Shown here: in pieces, positions 18,243 through 26,852 of the stretch
How positions within the stretch are numbered: position 1 is the stretch's first letter
How the letters are laid out: each line of letters opens with the position of its first letter
DNA from: BOG-994 sp049514215
Lineage (GTDB): Bacteria > Pseudomonadota > Gammaproteobacteria > Burkholderiales > Burkholderiaceae_D
Length of the DNA stretch: 64,000 bases
Assembly: GCA_049514215.1 (NCBI GenBank)
Contig: JBEKVI010000039.1
Coordinates: 1-64,000, forward strand
Direction: 5' to 3'
The notes under the pieces: model-generated
The model's input: the letters and a program-made list of their open reading frames with translations, nothing else
Databases searched by the model: none
What the model was told of the DNA's origin: nothing
Made by a program: the position numbers and the translations under genes

Positions 18243-18291
18243 TGAACCGACAATCTCTTCGCAGCTCTAGATCGACTGCTAAAAAAATAAT

Positions 18292-20676
18292 TTGAATAAA
18301 GGACGTGCGTTGACGTCGCGCGAATCCGGCTTGCCTTTGACCTTCATTCCTCCAAAGCTGAATTGGGACCGCCGCATCGAACTTCGGCGTGTGGCTTGTC
18401 GCGTTCGCGTGACTGCTAAGCGAGCCGGCACCGGTAAAGGGCTGCCGGCCCTTTTAGCTCTGTTCGCCTTTTGCGCTGCGCACGCGCTCGAAGCCGGCCC
18501 CGGCGTGCAGGTGGCGCGCGAGATTCCCTTCGTCTCGGAGCACCAGGCAGCCCCCTTGACCCCGAGCGCCCCGCAGGCATGGGGCGGCCCACGGACCGGT
18601 TCGGAAGCTGCGCTATCGGATCGTGTCGTGGACTATGAAATCCAGGCTCAGCTCGATCCGGGGCACCACACGATCGACGGCAAAGAAAGAGTGACCTGGC
18701 GCAATCGCAGTGGTGAGCCGGTCAATGCCCTCTACTTGCACCTCTACCTGAACGCCTTTGAAGGACCGGGCAGTTTCTATGCATCCGAACGCGACCTCTA
18801 CGGATGGGTGTTTCGCGCAGGACGCGGCGAGAAGGACGGTCAATGGGGGCATATCGAGTTTCGAAGTGCGAGCCAAGGGGGCAAGGAGCTGTCCTGGTCG
18901 TTTGTCCATCCCGATGGCGGCCCTGACACCGATCACACCGTCATCCGGGTTGACCTCGCTACGCCGGTTGCACCCGGAGGGAGTACGGCGCTCGACATCC
19001 AGTTCTTCGATCAGCTGCCGCGCGTGATCGCACGCTCAGGCTATTTCGGCAGCTTTCATCTCGTGGGCCAATGGTTTCCCAAGATCGGAGTCCTCGAACT
19101 GCCCGGCGAGCGCGGGGCTACACGCCCGCGCTGGAACGTCCATGCCTATCATTTCAACAGCGAGTTCTACGCTGACTTTGGAAGCTTCGACGTGCGCCTG
19201 ACCGTGCCGCGAGGTTACACGGTGGGTGCTACCGGGGAGGAGGCCGGCCCGGCCACGGAGAGCGCCGGCATGGTGACCCACCATTTCGTGCAGAACGATG
19301 TGCACGACTTTGCCTGGACGGCCGACAACCGGACCGCCAAACCTTTAGAAGGAAGCTTCACGTCGCCGAGCGGTTCGCGAGTGAGCATCAAGGTCCTGTT
19401 TCCCCCGGAGTACGCGGCTAGCGCAGAACCCGCCCTTCAGGCCGCCGTCGATTCCCTCGCCTATTTTGGCAAGACCTTGGGCGCATACCCCTATCGGACA
19501 CTGACCTTGGTGATCCCGCCCTACAACGCCGAGGACGCCGGTGGCATGGAGTATCCGACCTTCATTACGGTCGATCATGCCTTGACTCTGGTGCCGGGGA
19601 CCGACCGGGCGGACGATTTCAGGTTCACCGTCATCCACGAGTTCGGGCACAACTATTTTTACGGAATGCTCGCCTCCAATGAATTTGAGGAGCCGCTCCT
19701 TGACGAGGGGCTCAACGAGTTCTGGGACCATCGCATGTTGCGCGATCGCGGCGAGGCACAGCATCTTGTCCCGGCCTGGATGAAGCCTTTGGGCATCGAT
19801 CCAGTCGTGAGTCCCTACGACGAGTCTCGCCTTTATGCGCAGCTTGATCATCCCACCGATGGGCTTGGACAAAACTCGTGGGACAGGCTCTCCGACTCCA
19901 GCTACGGATCGGTCTATAGTCGCGGGACCATTTTCATGCACGACCTCGAGGCACAGCTGGGGACCCCACTGTTCGAGGACGCGATGCGCTCGTATTTCGA
20001 GCGTTGGCGGTTCCGACATCCGAGTGTCGCGGATCTAAGGGAGTCGCTTGCCGAAGCGTCGGGTCAAAGGCAGCTCGTCGAGCGCGCATTCGAAGAGCAG
20101 GTCTATCACGCCGGCAAGGTCGATGACGCGGTGGAATCTCTGGTCTGTAGCGAAGTCCTTCCGGAGCCGGGAACGCGCTTCGTCGAAGGCCATTGGGTCG
20201 AGGATACGGAAGAGGGGGTGGATGCGGCCATCGAAAAAGCGCGCGCGGACTGGGCCAAGAATCACCCGAAACAGTCGGGCCCTTCAGGCGCTTTTCCCTT
20301 TCGAACCATCGTGACTCTGGGGCGCCACGGGCTTGCGGTCCCCGAAACGCTCGTCGTCCATTTTGAAGACGGCTCAGAAGAGTCGGTCGTGTGGAATGAC
20401 GATGCGCTCTGGCAGCGCTATGTCTGGGTCAAACCTGTGCGGGCCCTCTCGGCGACGCTCGATCCCAAGCAAACCCATCTGCTCGATGCGAATCGTCTAA
20501 ACAACAGCCGCCTGCTGCGGCCCAGCGATCGCAGCGACGAGGGATATTTCTCGTCGACGTTCGAGTCCGTGCGGCGCGTCGTGCAGGATCTTCTGGGGGG
20601 GCCTGCCGCGCGACGCTATAGCGCCGAATTCGAGTCGGTCTTGCAGATCGTGCTTACCCTCGCTACCACCTTATGA
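18292..20676 (+). CDS. M1-family zinc metallopeptidase (gluzincin)
   Basis: 794 residues from a TTG at 18292; the true start may be further in, since the first ~50 residues are basic and unremarkable before a hydrophobic signal-like segment (LPALLALFAFCAAHALEA). Zinc motif HEFGH at 449-453, followed after exactly 18 residues by Glu472, the M1 spacing. The substrate-binding exopeptidase-type motif is present as GGMEYPT. The family cleaves N-terminal residues from peptides. It is probably exported to the periplasm. The stop codon overlaps the next gene (ATGA), pointing to a coupled partner. Confidence 0.85.
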   Translation: MNKGRALTSRESGLPLTFIPPKLNWDRRIELRRVACRVRVTAKRAGTGKGLPALLALFAFCAAHALEAGPGVQVAREIPFVSEHQAAPLTPSAPQAWGGPRTGSEAALSDRVVDYEIQAQLDPGHHTIDGKERVTWRNRSGEPVNALYLHLYLNAFEGPGSFYASERDLYGWVFRAGRGEKDGQWGHIEFRSASQGGKELSWSFVHPDGGPDTDHTVIRVDLATPVAPGGSTALDIQFFDQLPRVIARSGYFGSFHLVGQWFPKIGVLELPGERGATRPRWNVHAYHFNSEFYADFGSFDVRLTVPRGYTVGATGEEAGPATESAGMVTHHFVQNDVHDFAWTADNRTAKPLEGSFTSPSGSRVSIKVLFPPEYAASAEPALQAAVDSLAYFGKTLGAYPYRTLTLVIPPYNAEDAGGMEYPTFITVDHALTLVPGTDRADDFRFTVIHEFGHNYFYGMLASNEFEEPLLDEGLNEFWDHRMLRDRGEAQHLVPAWMKPLGIDPVVSPYDESRLYAQLDHPTDGLGQNSWDRLSDSSYGSVYSRGTIFMHDLEAQLGTPLFEDAMRSYFERWRFRHPSVADLRESLAEASGQRQLVERAFEEQVYHAGKVDDAVESLVCSEVLPEPGTRFVEGHWVEDTEEGVDAAIEKARADWAKNHPKQSGPSGAFPFRTIVTLGRHGLAVPETLVVHFEDGSEESVVWNDDALWQRYVWVKPVRALSATLDPKQTHLLDANRLNNSRLLRPSDRSDEGYFSSTFESVRRVVQDLLGGPAARRYSAEFESVLQIVLTLATTL

Positions 20677-21557
20677 TGCCGAGCCAAACTTCCCGCGTAG
20701 CGAGCTTGGCGCGAAGCCTTCTTTCGGCTCTGCGCGAGGCGCTCACACGCTGGAGGCTCGTCGTCATCTGGATTGTGATGACCCTCGTTCCGACCGGCAT
20801 CGCGTGCCTGCCGTTCGGCCGTCTCCTCGCATCGCGTCTGGACCAGTCCACGCAGTCGATCGCCTGGGCCGAAGGTCAGGATCTGGGCTTTATGGTCGAC
20901 CTCTACCACAGCATTCACGCCGAGATCCCGCTTCTGGTGGCAAATCTGCAGTTCTCGGCTGCGGTGACACTGCTCCTGCTCCCTTTTCTGACCGGAATGG
21001 TGGTGGGCGCAGCGCGCGCGGGACGCGCGCAGGGTTACGTTGCGCTCATCCAGTCCGGCATCGCCGAGTACGGGCGCATGCTCCGCATGCTGATCTGGTC
21101 GGCGTTCCCGTTAGGACTGACCGTCTGGACCGCGCGCGCGCTCAACTCCTGGGTGGCGCGCCACGGTGAGTCTGCTGTCCTCGAGACGGAAGTCAATCAG
21201 GAACGGATCTTTGCGCTCGTGCTAGTTGCAATCCTTTTTGTGCTGGTCCATGCGAGTCTGGAAGCGGGGCGCGCGCAGTTCGCACTTGGGTCGCGTTCGG
21301 CCATTGGCGCCTGGATGCGGGGTGTTCGGCTCTTGGTCAGACGGCCCTTGGCCGCGATTGGGGCGTATGTCATCATCACCGCAGCAGGCCTTGGGTTGAT
21401 CGGGCTCGTGGGGTTGGCGCGCATTCATCTTTCCGACGCCGCTTTTCCCGGCTTCGTGGCGGGTGTTGTCATCACGCAAGTGATCGCGGCGATTGCGGTG
21501 TTGATGCGGGCCGTCCGATTAAACGCCTATGTCGAATTAGGTCGCTCCGCGGTGTGA
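20673..21557 (+). CDS. Multi-spanning inner membrane protein coupled to the M1 peptidase
   Basis: 294 residues, start ATG at 20673 overlapping the peptidase stop. I count about six hydrophobic segments (for example LVVIWIVMTLVPTGIACLP, SAAVTLLLLPFLTGMVVGA, IFALVLVAILFVLVHASLEA, IGAYVIITAAGLGLIGLVGL and a last one ending LMRAV). The family is not recognised. Overlap with the peptidase gene suggests a fixed partnership, for example an anchor, a transporter of the peptides, or a client. No enzymatic motif seen. Confidence 0.7.
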   Translation: MMPSQTSRVASLARSLLSALREALTRWRLVVIWIVMTLVPTGIACLPFGRLLASRLDQSTQSIAWAEGQDLGFMVDLYHSIHAEIPLLVANLQFSAAVTLLLLPFLTGMVVGAARAGRAQGYVALIQSGIAEYGRMLRMLIWSAFPLGLTVWTARALNSWVARHGESAVLETEVNQERIFALVLVAILFVLVHASLEAGRAQFALGSRSAIGAWMRGVRLLVRRPLAAIGAYVIITAAGLGLIGLVGLARIHLSDAAFPGFVAGVVITQVIAAIAVLMRAVRLNAYVELGRSAV

Positions 21558-21623
21558 GTCGTTCGTTCGGCACTTTGCGACAAAGCGGCCGAAATCGATT
21601 TTGCCTGTCAACCGAGGCCACTT

Positions 21624-22874
21624 ATGAATGATCGTGCCAACCTTCCCGATGCCGCCACGTCCGACCCCCTTAGAATGGGTTGGATGAGCGGTTTCCCACC
21701 CGATCCAGAGCGACGGATTCGGTACGAGGACGGAAGTTTTCTTCGCTTTCCACAACTGCGCTGGTCCTTTTCGCATATGCGCGAATTGGTGCCGACGGTC
21801 GAGGTAAAGCGGGGACGCGGCGCTCCCGCTGTCTTGCCCGTTGACTTGCGATCCGATCTGGACGCCATACCGATCCGCCTGGCCAATGGCCAGACAATGA
21901 CCTGGCTTGAATCACTCGCGGCAAACTATACCGACGGCATCGTCGTACTCCATCAGGGCCGACTGGTCTACGAACGCTATTTTGGAGCAGGCTCCCCCGA
22001 TCAACCTCACATCGCATTTTCGGTGACCAAGTCCTTTGTCGGCACGCTTGCTGCCATGCTGGCCGAGGAGGGGGCGCTCGAGCCCGACGCGCCCGTCGTC
22101 ACATATGTACCCGAACTTGCGGGATCGGCCTATGCCGACGCCTGTGTGCGCCAGGTCATGGACATGACCATCGGCGTGGACTGTTCGGAAGACTATACCG
22201 ATCCGAATGCGGGCATCTACAAGATGATGCGCGCCTCCGGTGCGATTCCTGGCACAAGCGATGAAAACTCCCTGGGATCACTCTACGCTTACCTGCCCAC
22301 AGCACCCAAGCTCGGACCGCATGGCGAGGCGTTCGCGTACCGGACGATCAATACGGAAGTCCTTGGCTGGATCCTGCGCCGGGCCAGCAAACAGTCGCTT
22401 GCAATGCTCCTTTCGGAGCGCATCTGGCAAAAGCTGGGGGCTGAACAAGATGCCTATCTTTGGATCGACCGCGCCGGTACCGAGCTCGCAGGCGGTGGGC
22501 TTTGTGCCGTGCTGCGCGATCTGACTCGCTTTGGCGAGATGATTCGTCTTAAGGGCGCATTCAACGGGCAGCAGATCGTGCCCGCCGCGGTCGTGGCCGA
22601 CATCCAAAAGGGCGCCGATCCAGTCCACTTCGAGCGCGCGAGAATGTATTCCGAAAGCTTTCCCAAGGGATCGTATCGCAACATGTGGTGGATCACGCAC
22701 AATGAACATGGGGCATTCTCGGCCCGTGGCGTCCATGGCCAGGTGATCTGGATCGATCCCAAGGCAGAAATGGTGATCGCGCGCTTCGGATCCCATCATC
22801 TTGCCGCCAACATCTATATCGATCCGACGTCGCTTCCCGCCTATCAGGCGATGGGTGAATATCTCATGCGGTAG
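21624..22874 (+). CDS. Serine hydrolase, beta-lactamase/penicillin-binding fold (class C-related)
   Basis: 416 residues. The SxxK motif is S133-V-T-K136 (FSVTKSFVG), the middle motif is Tyr in YRTINTEVLG, and the late motif may be HGQVIWID. The wording (MDMTIGVDCSEDYTDPNAGIYKM) resembles the 6-aminohexanoate-dimer hydrolase/EstB-type branch rather than true AmpC enzymes. No signal peptide is seen, so it is probably cytosolic and acts on an ester or amide of unknown identity. It stands alone, 66 nt after the membrane protein gene. Confidence 0.85.
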   Translation: MNDRANLPDAATSDPLRMGWMSGFPPDPERRIRYEDGSFLRFPQLRWSFSHMRELVPTVEVKRGRGAPAVLPVDLRSDLDAIPIRLANGQTMTWLESLAANYTDGIVVLHQGRLVYERYFGAGSPDQPHIAFSVTKSFVGTLAAMLAEEGALEPDAPVVTYVPELAGSAYADACVRQVMDMTIGVDCSEDYTDPNAGIYKMMRASGAIPGTSDENSLGSLYAYLPTAPKLGPHGEAFAYRTINTEVLGWILRRASKQSLAMLLSERIWQKLGAEQDAYLWIDRAGTELAGGGLCAVLRDLTRFGEMIRLKGAFNGQQIVPAAVVADIQKGADPVHFERARMYSESFPKGSYRNMWWITHNEHGAFSARGVHGQVIWIDPKAEMVIARFGSHHLAANIYIDPTSLPAYQAMGEYLMR

Positions 22875-23183
22875 GCGAGCATGGTGCTTGCGCGATCCGG
22901 TTGGCATCCGATGCCGATCGGCACGCACACGGTTGTGCCTATCTGTTGGCCGAAACGCGACTCGGCAAGCCCCTCGCTTTAGAGCTGCTTTCTTCAATAT
23001 CAGCTTGATCGGGCCCCGGGCTCTTCACATTCGAGCTGTTCGGGATCTGAACAGGCGGCGGCCCTGAGCAAGGCGAGCCAGGTCGGCTACGCGGACCGTC
23101 CGTCGACTCGAGGAGGGGTTTTAGACCAGTCGGGTCTCGAATAAAATAGTCTTCTTTGTCATAAATTTCATTGGAGTCCACCG
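22875..23183. other. Intergenic region before the GFA-like gene
   Basis: 309 nt without a convincing gene. The last 45 nt are A/T-rich, with TAAAAT near 23142 as a possible -10 and AGACC/GGTCT arms at 23123-23137 just upstream. GGAG precedes the next start. Confidence 0.35.
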
Positions 23184-23573
23184 ATGATCCAGGGCGCCTG
23201 CCACTGTGGCGCGGTTCAATGGCAATTCAAGGGGATGCCTGAGGGAGCCACGGCGTGCAATTGCACGCTTTGTCGACGCTACGGCGTGTTGTGGGCATAT
23301 GACTTCGAAGGCGAAAGAATCGTGGTTTCCGGTCCCACCCAAACCTACGTACCCGGCGATTCAATCAGCTTTCATTTCTGCGCCCATTGCGGCTGCGTCA
23401 CGTACTGGCGCGCGCTGCAATCTCACGAGGATGGGCGGCGTCGGATCGCAGTCAATCTACGCATGTCGGAACCCCATGCAGTTGCGCCGATTCCGATCTT
23501 TCATTTCGATGGATTGGAGCGTTTCGAAGACCTGCCCCAAGACGGCCGCTGTGTCGCCGACTATTGGTTCTGA
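23184..23573 (+). CDS. GFA (glutathione-dependent formaldehyde-activating)-fold zinc protein
   Basis: 129 residues. The zinc ligands typical of the GFA/CENP-V fold are present: CHCGAV near the start, CNCTLCRR, and CAHCGC in the last third. The family name comes from Gfa, which was thought to help glutathione react with formaldehyde; most members have no proven activity, and that caution applies here. GGAG lies 9 nt before the ATG. A second, longer zinc protein of related type (DUF6151) lies 2.5 kb downstream. Confidence 0.88.
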   Translation: MIQGACHCGAVQWQFKGMPEGATACNCTLCRRYGVLWAYDFEGERIVVSGPTQTYVPGDSISFHFCAHCGCVTYWRALQSHEDGRRRIAVNLRMSEPHAVAPIPIFHFDGLERFEDLPQDGRCVADYWF

Positions 23574-23716
23574 ACGCCACCCCAAGTGCCTTGCCTGATC
23601 GAGTATGACTTTCGCAAGTCAGTCTCGTAACCTCATGAAGGTGCGAATGTTCGGATATTGCGAGCCCGGGATCTGCAACTGCGCAGCTGTCGAGGGATCT
23701 TGCGCATGAGGAGGTC

Positions 23717-24190
23717 ATGGGTATGGCTTCGCGCCTGATCGCGACTCTGGCACCAACTAACATCGAACGCGAGTCTGAAAGGATTCTGCGCAGCCTGCCG
23801 TTGTGGTTTGGCCAGGAAGGTTCGCTGCTGGAATATATTCGGGACAGTTCCATCTTGCCGACTTGGGTCACTATGGAAGGCGATATCGTCGCTGGATTCG
23901 CGACTCTTCGGCAGCATTTTCCGCAGGCTTACGAAGTTCACTGCATCGCAGTGCATGCCCAAAGTCGCGGCAAAGGTTATGGACGCGCCCTCATCGAGAG
24001 TGCCTGCGCGTGGGTGCATGACAGGGGCGGCAAGTTTGTTCAAGTCAAAACCTTAGGGCCGAGCGCTCCGAGTCCGGAATACGGCCAGACGAGGGCTTTC
24101 TACGCGCACCTGGGTTTCGTCCCGATCGAGGAGTTCGCCACTTTGTGGGCTGTGAACTTGCCCTGTCTTCAGATGATCAAGTACCTCTAG
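23717..24190 (+). CDS. GNAT-family N-acetyltransferase
   Basis: 157 residues. The acetyl-CoA binding motif A is HCIAVHAQSRGKGYGRALIE (the R/Q-x-x-G-x-G/A pattern), and the C-terminal part has FYAHLGFVPIEEF, typical of GNATs. Two starts are possible: ATG 23717 or ATG 23723; GAGGAGG just upstream fits the second better by spacing. The acceptor amine (small molecule, antibiotic or protein) cannot be told. The next gene starts about 100 nt further on. Confidence 0.88.
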   Translation: MGMASRLIATLAPTNIERESERILRSLPLWFGQEGSLLEYIRDSSILPTWVTMEGDIVAGFATLRQHFPQAYEVHCIAVHAQSRGKGYGRALIESACAWVHDRGGKFVQVKTLGPSAPSPEYGQTRAFYAHLGFVPIEEFATLWAVNLPCLQMIKYL

Positions 24191-24295
24191 CGCCGGTGTC
24201 GCAGCGCCATCTTGGGAGGAACAAGGTTTGCGGGCCGCAGTATGGGCTTGAGGCTTCGGCTGCAATTGCCAGCCACACATGAATCCGAGGAGCGA

Positions 24296-25786
24296 ATGAT
24301 CGGCAAACCCGTTTTGATCGTGGGCGCAGGGCCAGTCGGATTGACCATGGCATCGGAGCTTAAGCGCTTTGGCGTGGCCGTCCGGATCATCGACAAATCA
24401 CCCCAGCGGACCGATAAGTCCAAAGCGCTGATCGTGTGGAGCAGAACACTGGAGTTGTTAGATCGCGGCGGCGGGTCGCAGCCCTTCGTCGACGCAGGCA
24501 TGAAGGTCGAGGCAGTCAATATCATGGCGGGGGAAAAGCAGATCGGCCGTCTCGCGTTGTCCGGCGTGCGTACGCCTTATCCCTACGGCCTGATGTTGCC
24601 GCAGTCAGAGACTGAGCGGCTCTTGGAAGAAAGGCTGTCTACATTCGGCGTGGGAGTCGAGCGTTGCGTCGAGTTGCTCTCGATCGAGAATGATGCCCAG
24701 GAGGTCAGGGCCGTCTTGCGGCTCGCCAGCGGCGAGGAACAGACGGTCCTGACCGATTGGCTTGTGGGTTGCGATGGCGCTCACAGTGCGGTTCGACATG
24801 GTGTCGGCGCGCCCTTCACGGGCCAGACCATGGACAGTGACTGGCTCTTGGCCGATGTTCATCTGAAGGGTTATCCCTATCCTGATTCCGAGGCCTCAGT
24901 CTATTGGCACCAAGATGGCGTCTTCATCATCTTTCCTATTTCTCCGGGCCGCTATCGGTTGATCGCCGATTTGCCGCCTTCTGGTGCCGACCATCCACCG
25001 ACACCGACCCTGGAGGATATTCAGAAAGTCATCGATAGGCGCGGTCCTTCTGGAATCCGAGCGTTCGATCCGATCTGGCTTGCCGGGTTTAGGATCAATG
25101 GACGCAAGGTGTCCCGCTATCGCTGGGGCCGCTCATTTCTGGTGGGCGACGCCGCCCACGTCCACAGTCCCGCCGGTGGGCAGGGCATGAACACTGGGAT
25201 GCAAGACGCGTTTAACCTCGCCTGGAAACTGGCCATGGTGATCCAGAAGCGGGGCTTCGAGAGCTTGCTTGACAGCTACAGCTCCGAGCGAAGCGCCATC
25301 GGAGACCAGGTTCTGAAAGCGGCCGATCGGCTTACCGAGGTGGGCACGACCAAGAACCCCGTGGCGCAAGCGGTGCGTAATCTCGTTGGCCAAGTGCTGC
25401 TCGGCCTGGGTCCCATTCAGAGTGCGGTCGCAAGGACAATGAGTGAGGTCTCGATCGGATATCCCGATAGTCCCTTAAATGGGTCTTCCTTCGGACATGA
25501 AGGTCCTCAGCCGGGAGAGCGAATCGAGCCCGTGAGTGGCCGGGCGCCGGTGGGATCTGGATCAGCCCCACGGTTTGCGCTTTTCGCGAGGCGGAGCGCA
25601 GCCACGAGCGAACTCATCAGTCATTTCGCAGCGCTTCTCGATCCCGAATTGCGGGCACCGTATCGGGAAGACGGCATCTGGCTGGTCCGACCTGATGGCT
25701 ATGTCGCCTGCTCTGCCGACGATGCCGGTGTCATCGCCCGCTACCTTGAGGCTATCTCCGGCTCCGGCGTCCCAGAGGCGGTCTGA
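24296..25786 (+). CDS. FAD-dependent aromatic-ring monooxygenase (PheA/TfdB-type)
   Basis: 496 residues from the ATG at 24296 behind GAGGAG. Group A flavin monooxygenase: dinucleotide motif VGAGPVGLTMASEL at the start, the DG motif in VGCDGAHSAVR, and the FAD-ribityl GD motif in FLVGDAAHVHSPAGGQGMN. A C-terminal thioredoxin-like domain, as in phenol hydroxylases, seems shortened. It hydroxylates an aromatic or polyketide-like substrate using NAD(P)H and oxygen. No other degradation genes are near, so the substrate is open. Confidence 0.88.
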   Translation: MIGKPVLIVGAGPVGLTMASELKRFGVAVRIIDKSPQRTDKSKALIVWSRTLELLDRGGGSQPFVDAGMKVEAVNIMAGEKQIGRLALSGVRTPYPYGLMLPQSETERLLEERLSTFGVGVERCVELLSIENDAQEVRAVLRLASGEEQTVLTDWLVGCDGAHSAVRHGVGAPFTGQTMDSDWLLADVHLKGYPYPDSEASVYWHQDGVFIIFPISPGRYRLIADLPPSGADHPPTPTLEDIQKVIDRRGPSGIRAFDPIWLAGFRINGRKVSRYRWGRSFLVGDAAHVHSPAGGQGMNTGMQDAFNLAWKLAMVIQKRGFESLLDSYSSERSAIGDQVLKAADRLTEVGTTKNPVAQAVRNLVGQVLLGLGPIQSAVARTMSEVSIGYPDSPLNGSSFGHEGPQPGERIEPVSGRAPVGSGSAPRFALFARRSAATSELISHFAALLDPELRAPYREDGIWLVRPDGYVACSADDAGVIARYLEAISGSGVPEAV

Positions 25787-25935
25787 AGTCCGGCGGGCTC
25801 GACGGAGGACGGCACTTTGGCCACATCACCGGCGACTCGTCTTTGGAAATGTCGATCGACATCGCGGCAAGCCATGCGATGCATGCTGCCCCGGGGCATT
25901 CAGAAGCGTAAGTACGTCGTCTTCTTTCGGAGGGA

Positions 25936-26094
25936 ATGACGGTCCGCAAAATCCTGGCCAAGGCCAACGCACCGCGCAACGTCATTCGAGGAGGGAAGTT
26001 GAAAGCGAGCTATTCGACCACCATTGTGCTGGGCATCGGGAAATGCACGAAGGCGACGATTTTCTATTTCCCGGGGGCCCTAGCGTATGGCTAG
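25936..26094 (+). CDS. Possible small protein, 52 aa, overlapping the DUF6151 start
   Basis: A frame of 52 codons starting MTVRKILAKANAPRNVIRGG, preceded at short distance by GGAGG, ending in a TAG at 26092-26094 that overlaps the next gene start by 8 nt. Basic, with a hydrophobic centre. No family recognised. It would fill most of an otherwise empty 300-nt gap and could couple translation to the DUF6151 gene; equally it may be chance. Confidence 0.28.
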   Translation: MTVRKILAKANAPRNVIRGGKLKASYSTTIVLGIGKCTKATIFYFPGALAYG

Positions 26095-26668
26095 GGAACT
26101 CGCCATTCGGTGCGCCTGTGGCATTTTGCAAGGGGTGGCGCGCGAAGTGGGGCCGCATGCAGGCTGCCATGTTGTCTGCTACTGCGATGATTGCAAGTCA
26201 TTTGCCCGGTTTCTGGGCCGCGTCGAAGACGTGCTCGACGCGCAAGGTGGAACGGAACTTTTTCAGATGTCGCCCGCGAACCTTGTGATAACGGCGGGCA
26301 AAGACCAGTTAGCGTGCATGCGACTAACCTCCCGGGGCCTGCTTCGATGGTACGCCCGGTGCTGCAATACGCCCATTGGCAACACGCTTTCGACGAGCAA
26401 GTGGCCCTTTGTCGGGCTGATTCACGCCTGCATCCGAAAGCCAGAAAAGGCTATTTCCTTGGACGTGGCGCTTGGGCCCATCCTCGTGCGCGGATTTCGT
26501 CAATCGGCCACGGGCAATGGTGCAGTGATTCCGGCCAATCAGATTCCAATCCCCGTGTACGTTCTGCGATTTGCGACGCTCATGCTGAGATGGCGCCTGC
26601 GTGGCGACAGGAAGCGCTCCGTATTCTTTGCTTCAGACAGGGGGCTACCCGTGAGCCATACATACTGA
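26087..26668 (+). CDS. DUF6151 family zinc-site protein (GFA-related)
   Basis: 193 residues. Cys clusters CACGILQG, CYCDDCKSFARFLG and CCNTPIGNT match the DUF6151 pattern, a GFA-like fold with structural zinc. Other signposts are FQMSPANLVITAG and PFVGLIHACI. The C-terminal 40 residues are hydrophobic then basic (YVLRFATLMLRWRLRGDRKRS), perhaps membrane-facing. Function is unknown for the family. No Shine-Dalgarno of its own is obvious. Confidence 0.8.
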   Translation: MARELAIRCACGILQGVAREVGPHAGCHVVCYCDDCKSFARFLGRVEDVLDAQGGTELFQMSPANLVITAGKDQLACMRLTSRGLLRWYARCCNTPIGNTLSTSKWPFVGLIHACIRKPEKAISLDVALGPILVRGFRQSATGNGAVIPANQIPIPVYVLRFATLMLRWRLRGDRKRSVFFASDRGLPVSHTY

Positions 26669-26720
26669 GTGGCGAGGAGCGCAGCCGACTGCGTCAAGGC
26701 AAGCCCTAACTCGGTTGCGG

Positions 26721-26743
26721 CGCTTCTTTGAATTTGAGAAGCG
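26721..26743. repeat. Inverted repeat upstream of the cyclase/ATPase gene
   Basis: CGCTTCT-N9-AGAAGCG, 7-bp perfect arms with an A/T-rich centre, 110 nt before the start at 26853 and about 50 nt after the DUF6151 stop. It could be an operator or a weak terminator; no T tract follows. Confidence 0.4.
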
Positions 26744-26852
26744 TTGGTGCGCTGCTGTCTTCATTCCGCTCTCTCTCTGATTCCGTGTAAGCGAGGTCGA
26801 GTCCGTCTGGCCGCAGTGACCCAGCTCGTGTCGCGCTGCTACCATTGGTGCC

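Larger units (their letters stand above)
17906..18291. other. Divergent intergenic region with TATAAT box and GC hairpin
   Basis: 386 nt between the 85-residue gene (leftward) and the metallopeptidase gene (rightward). Besides the two sites listed within it I see no gene. The last 40 nt are A/T-rich. Confidence 0.4.
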
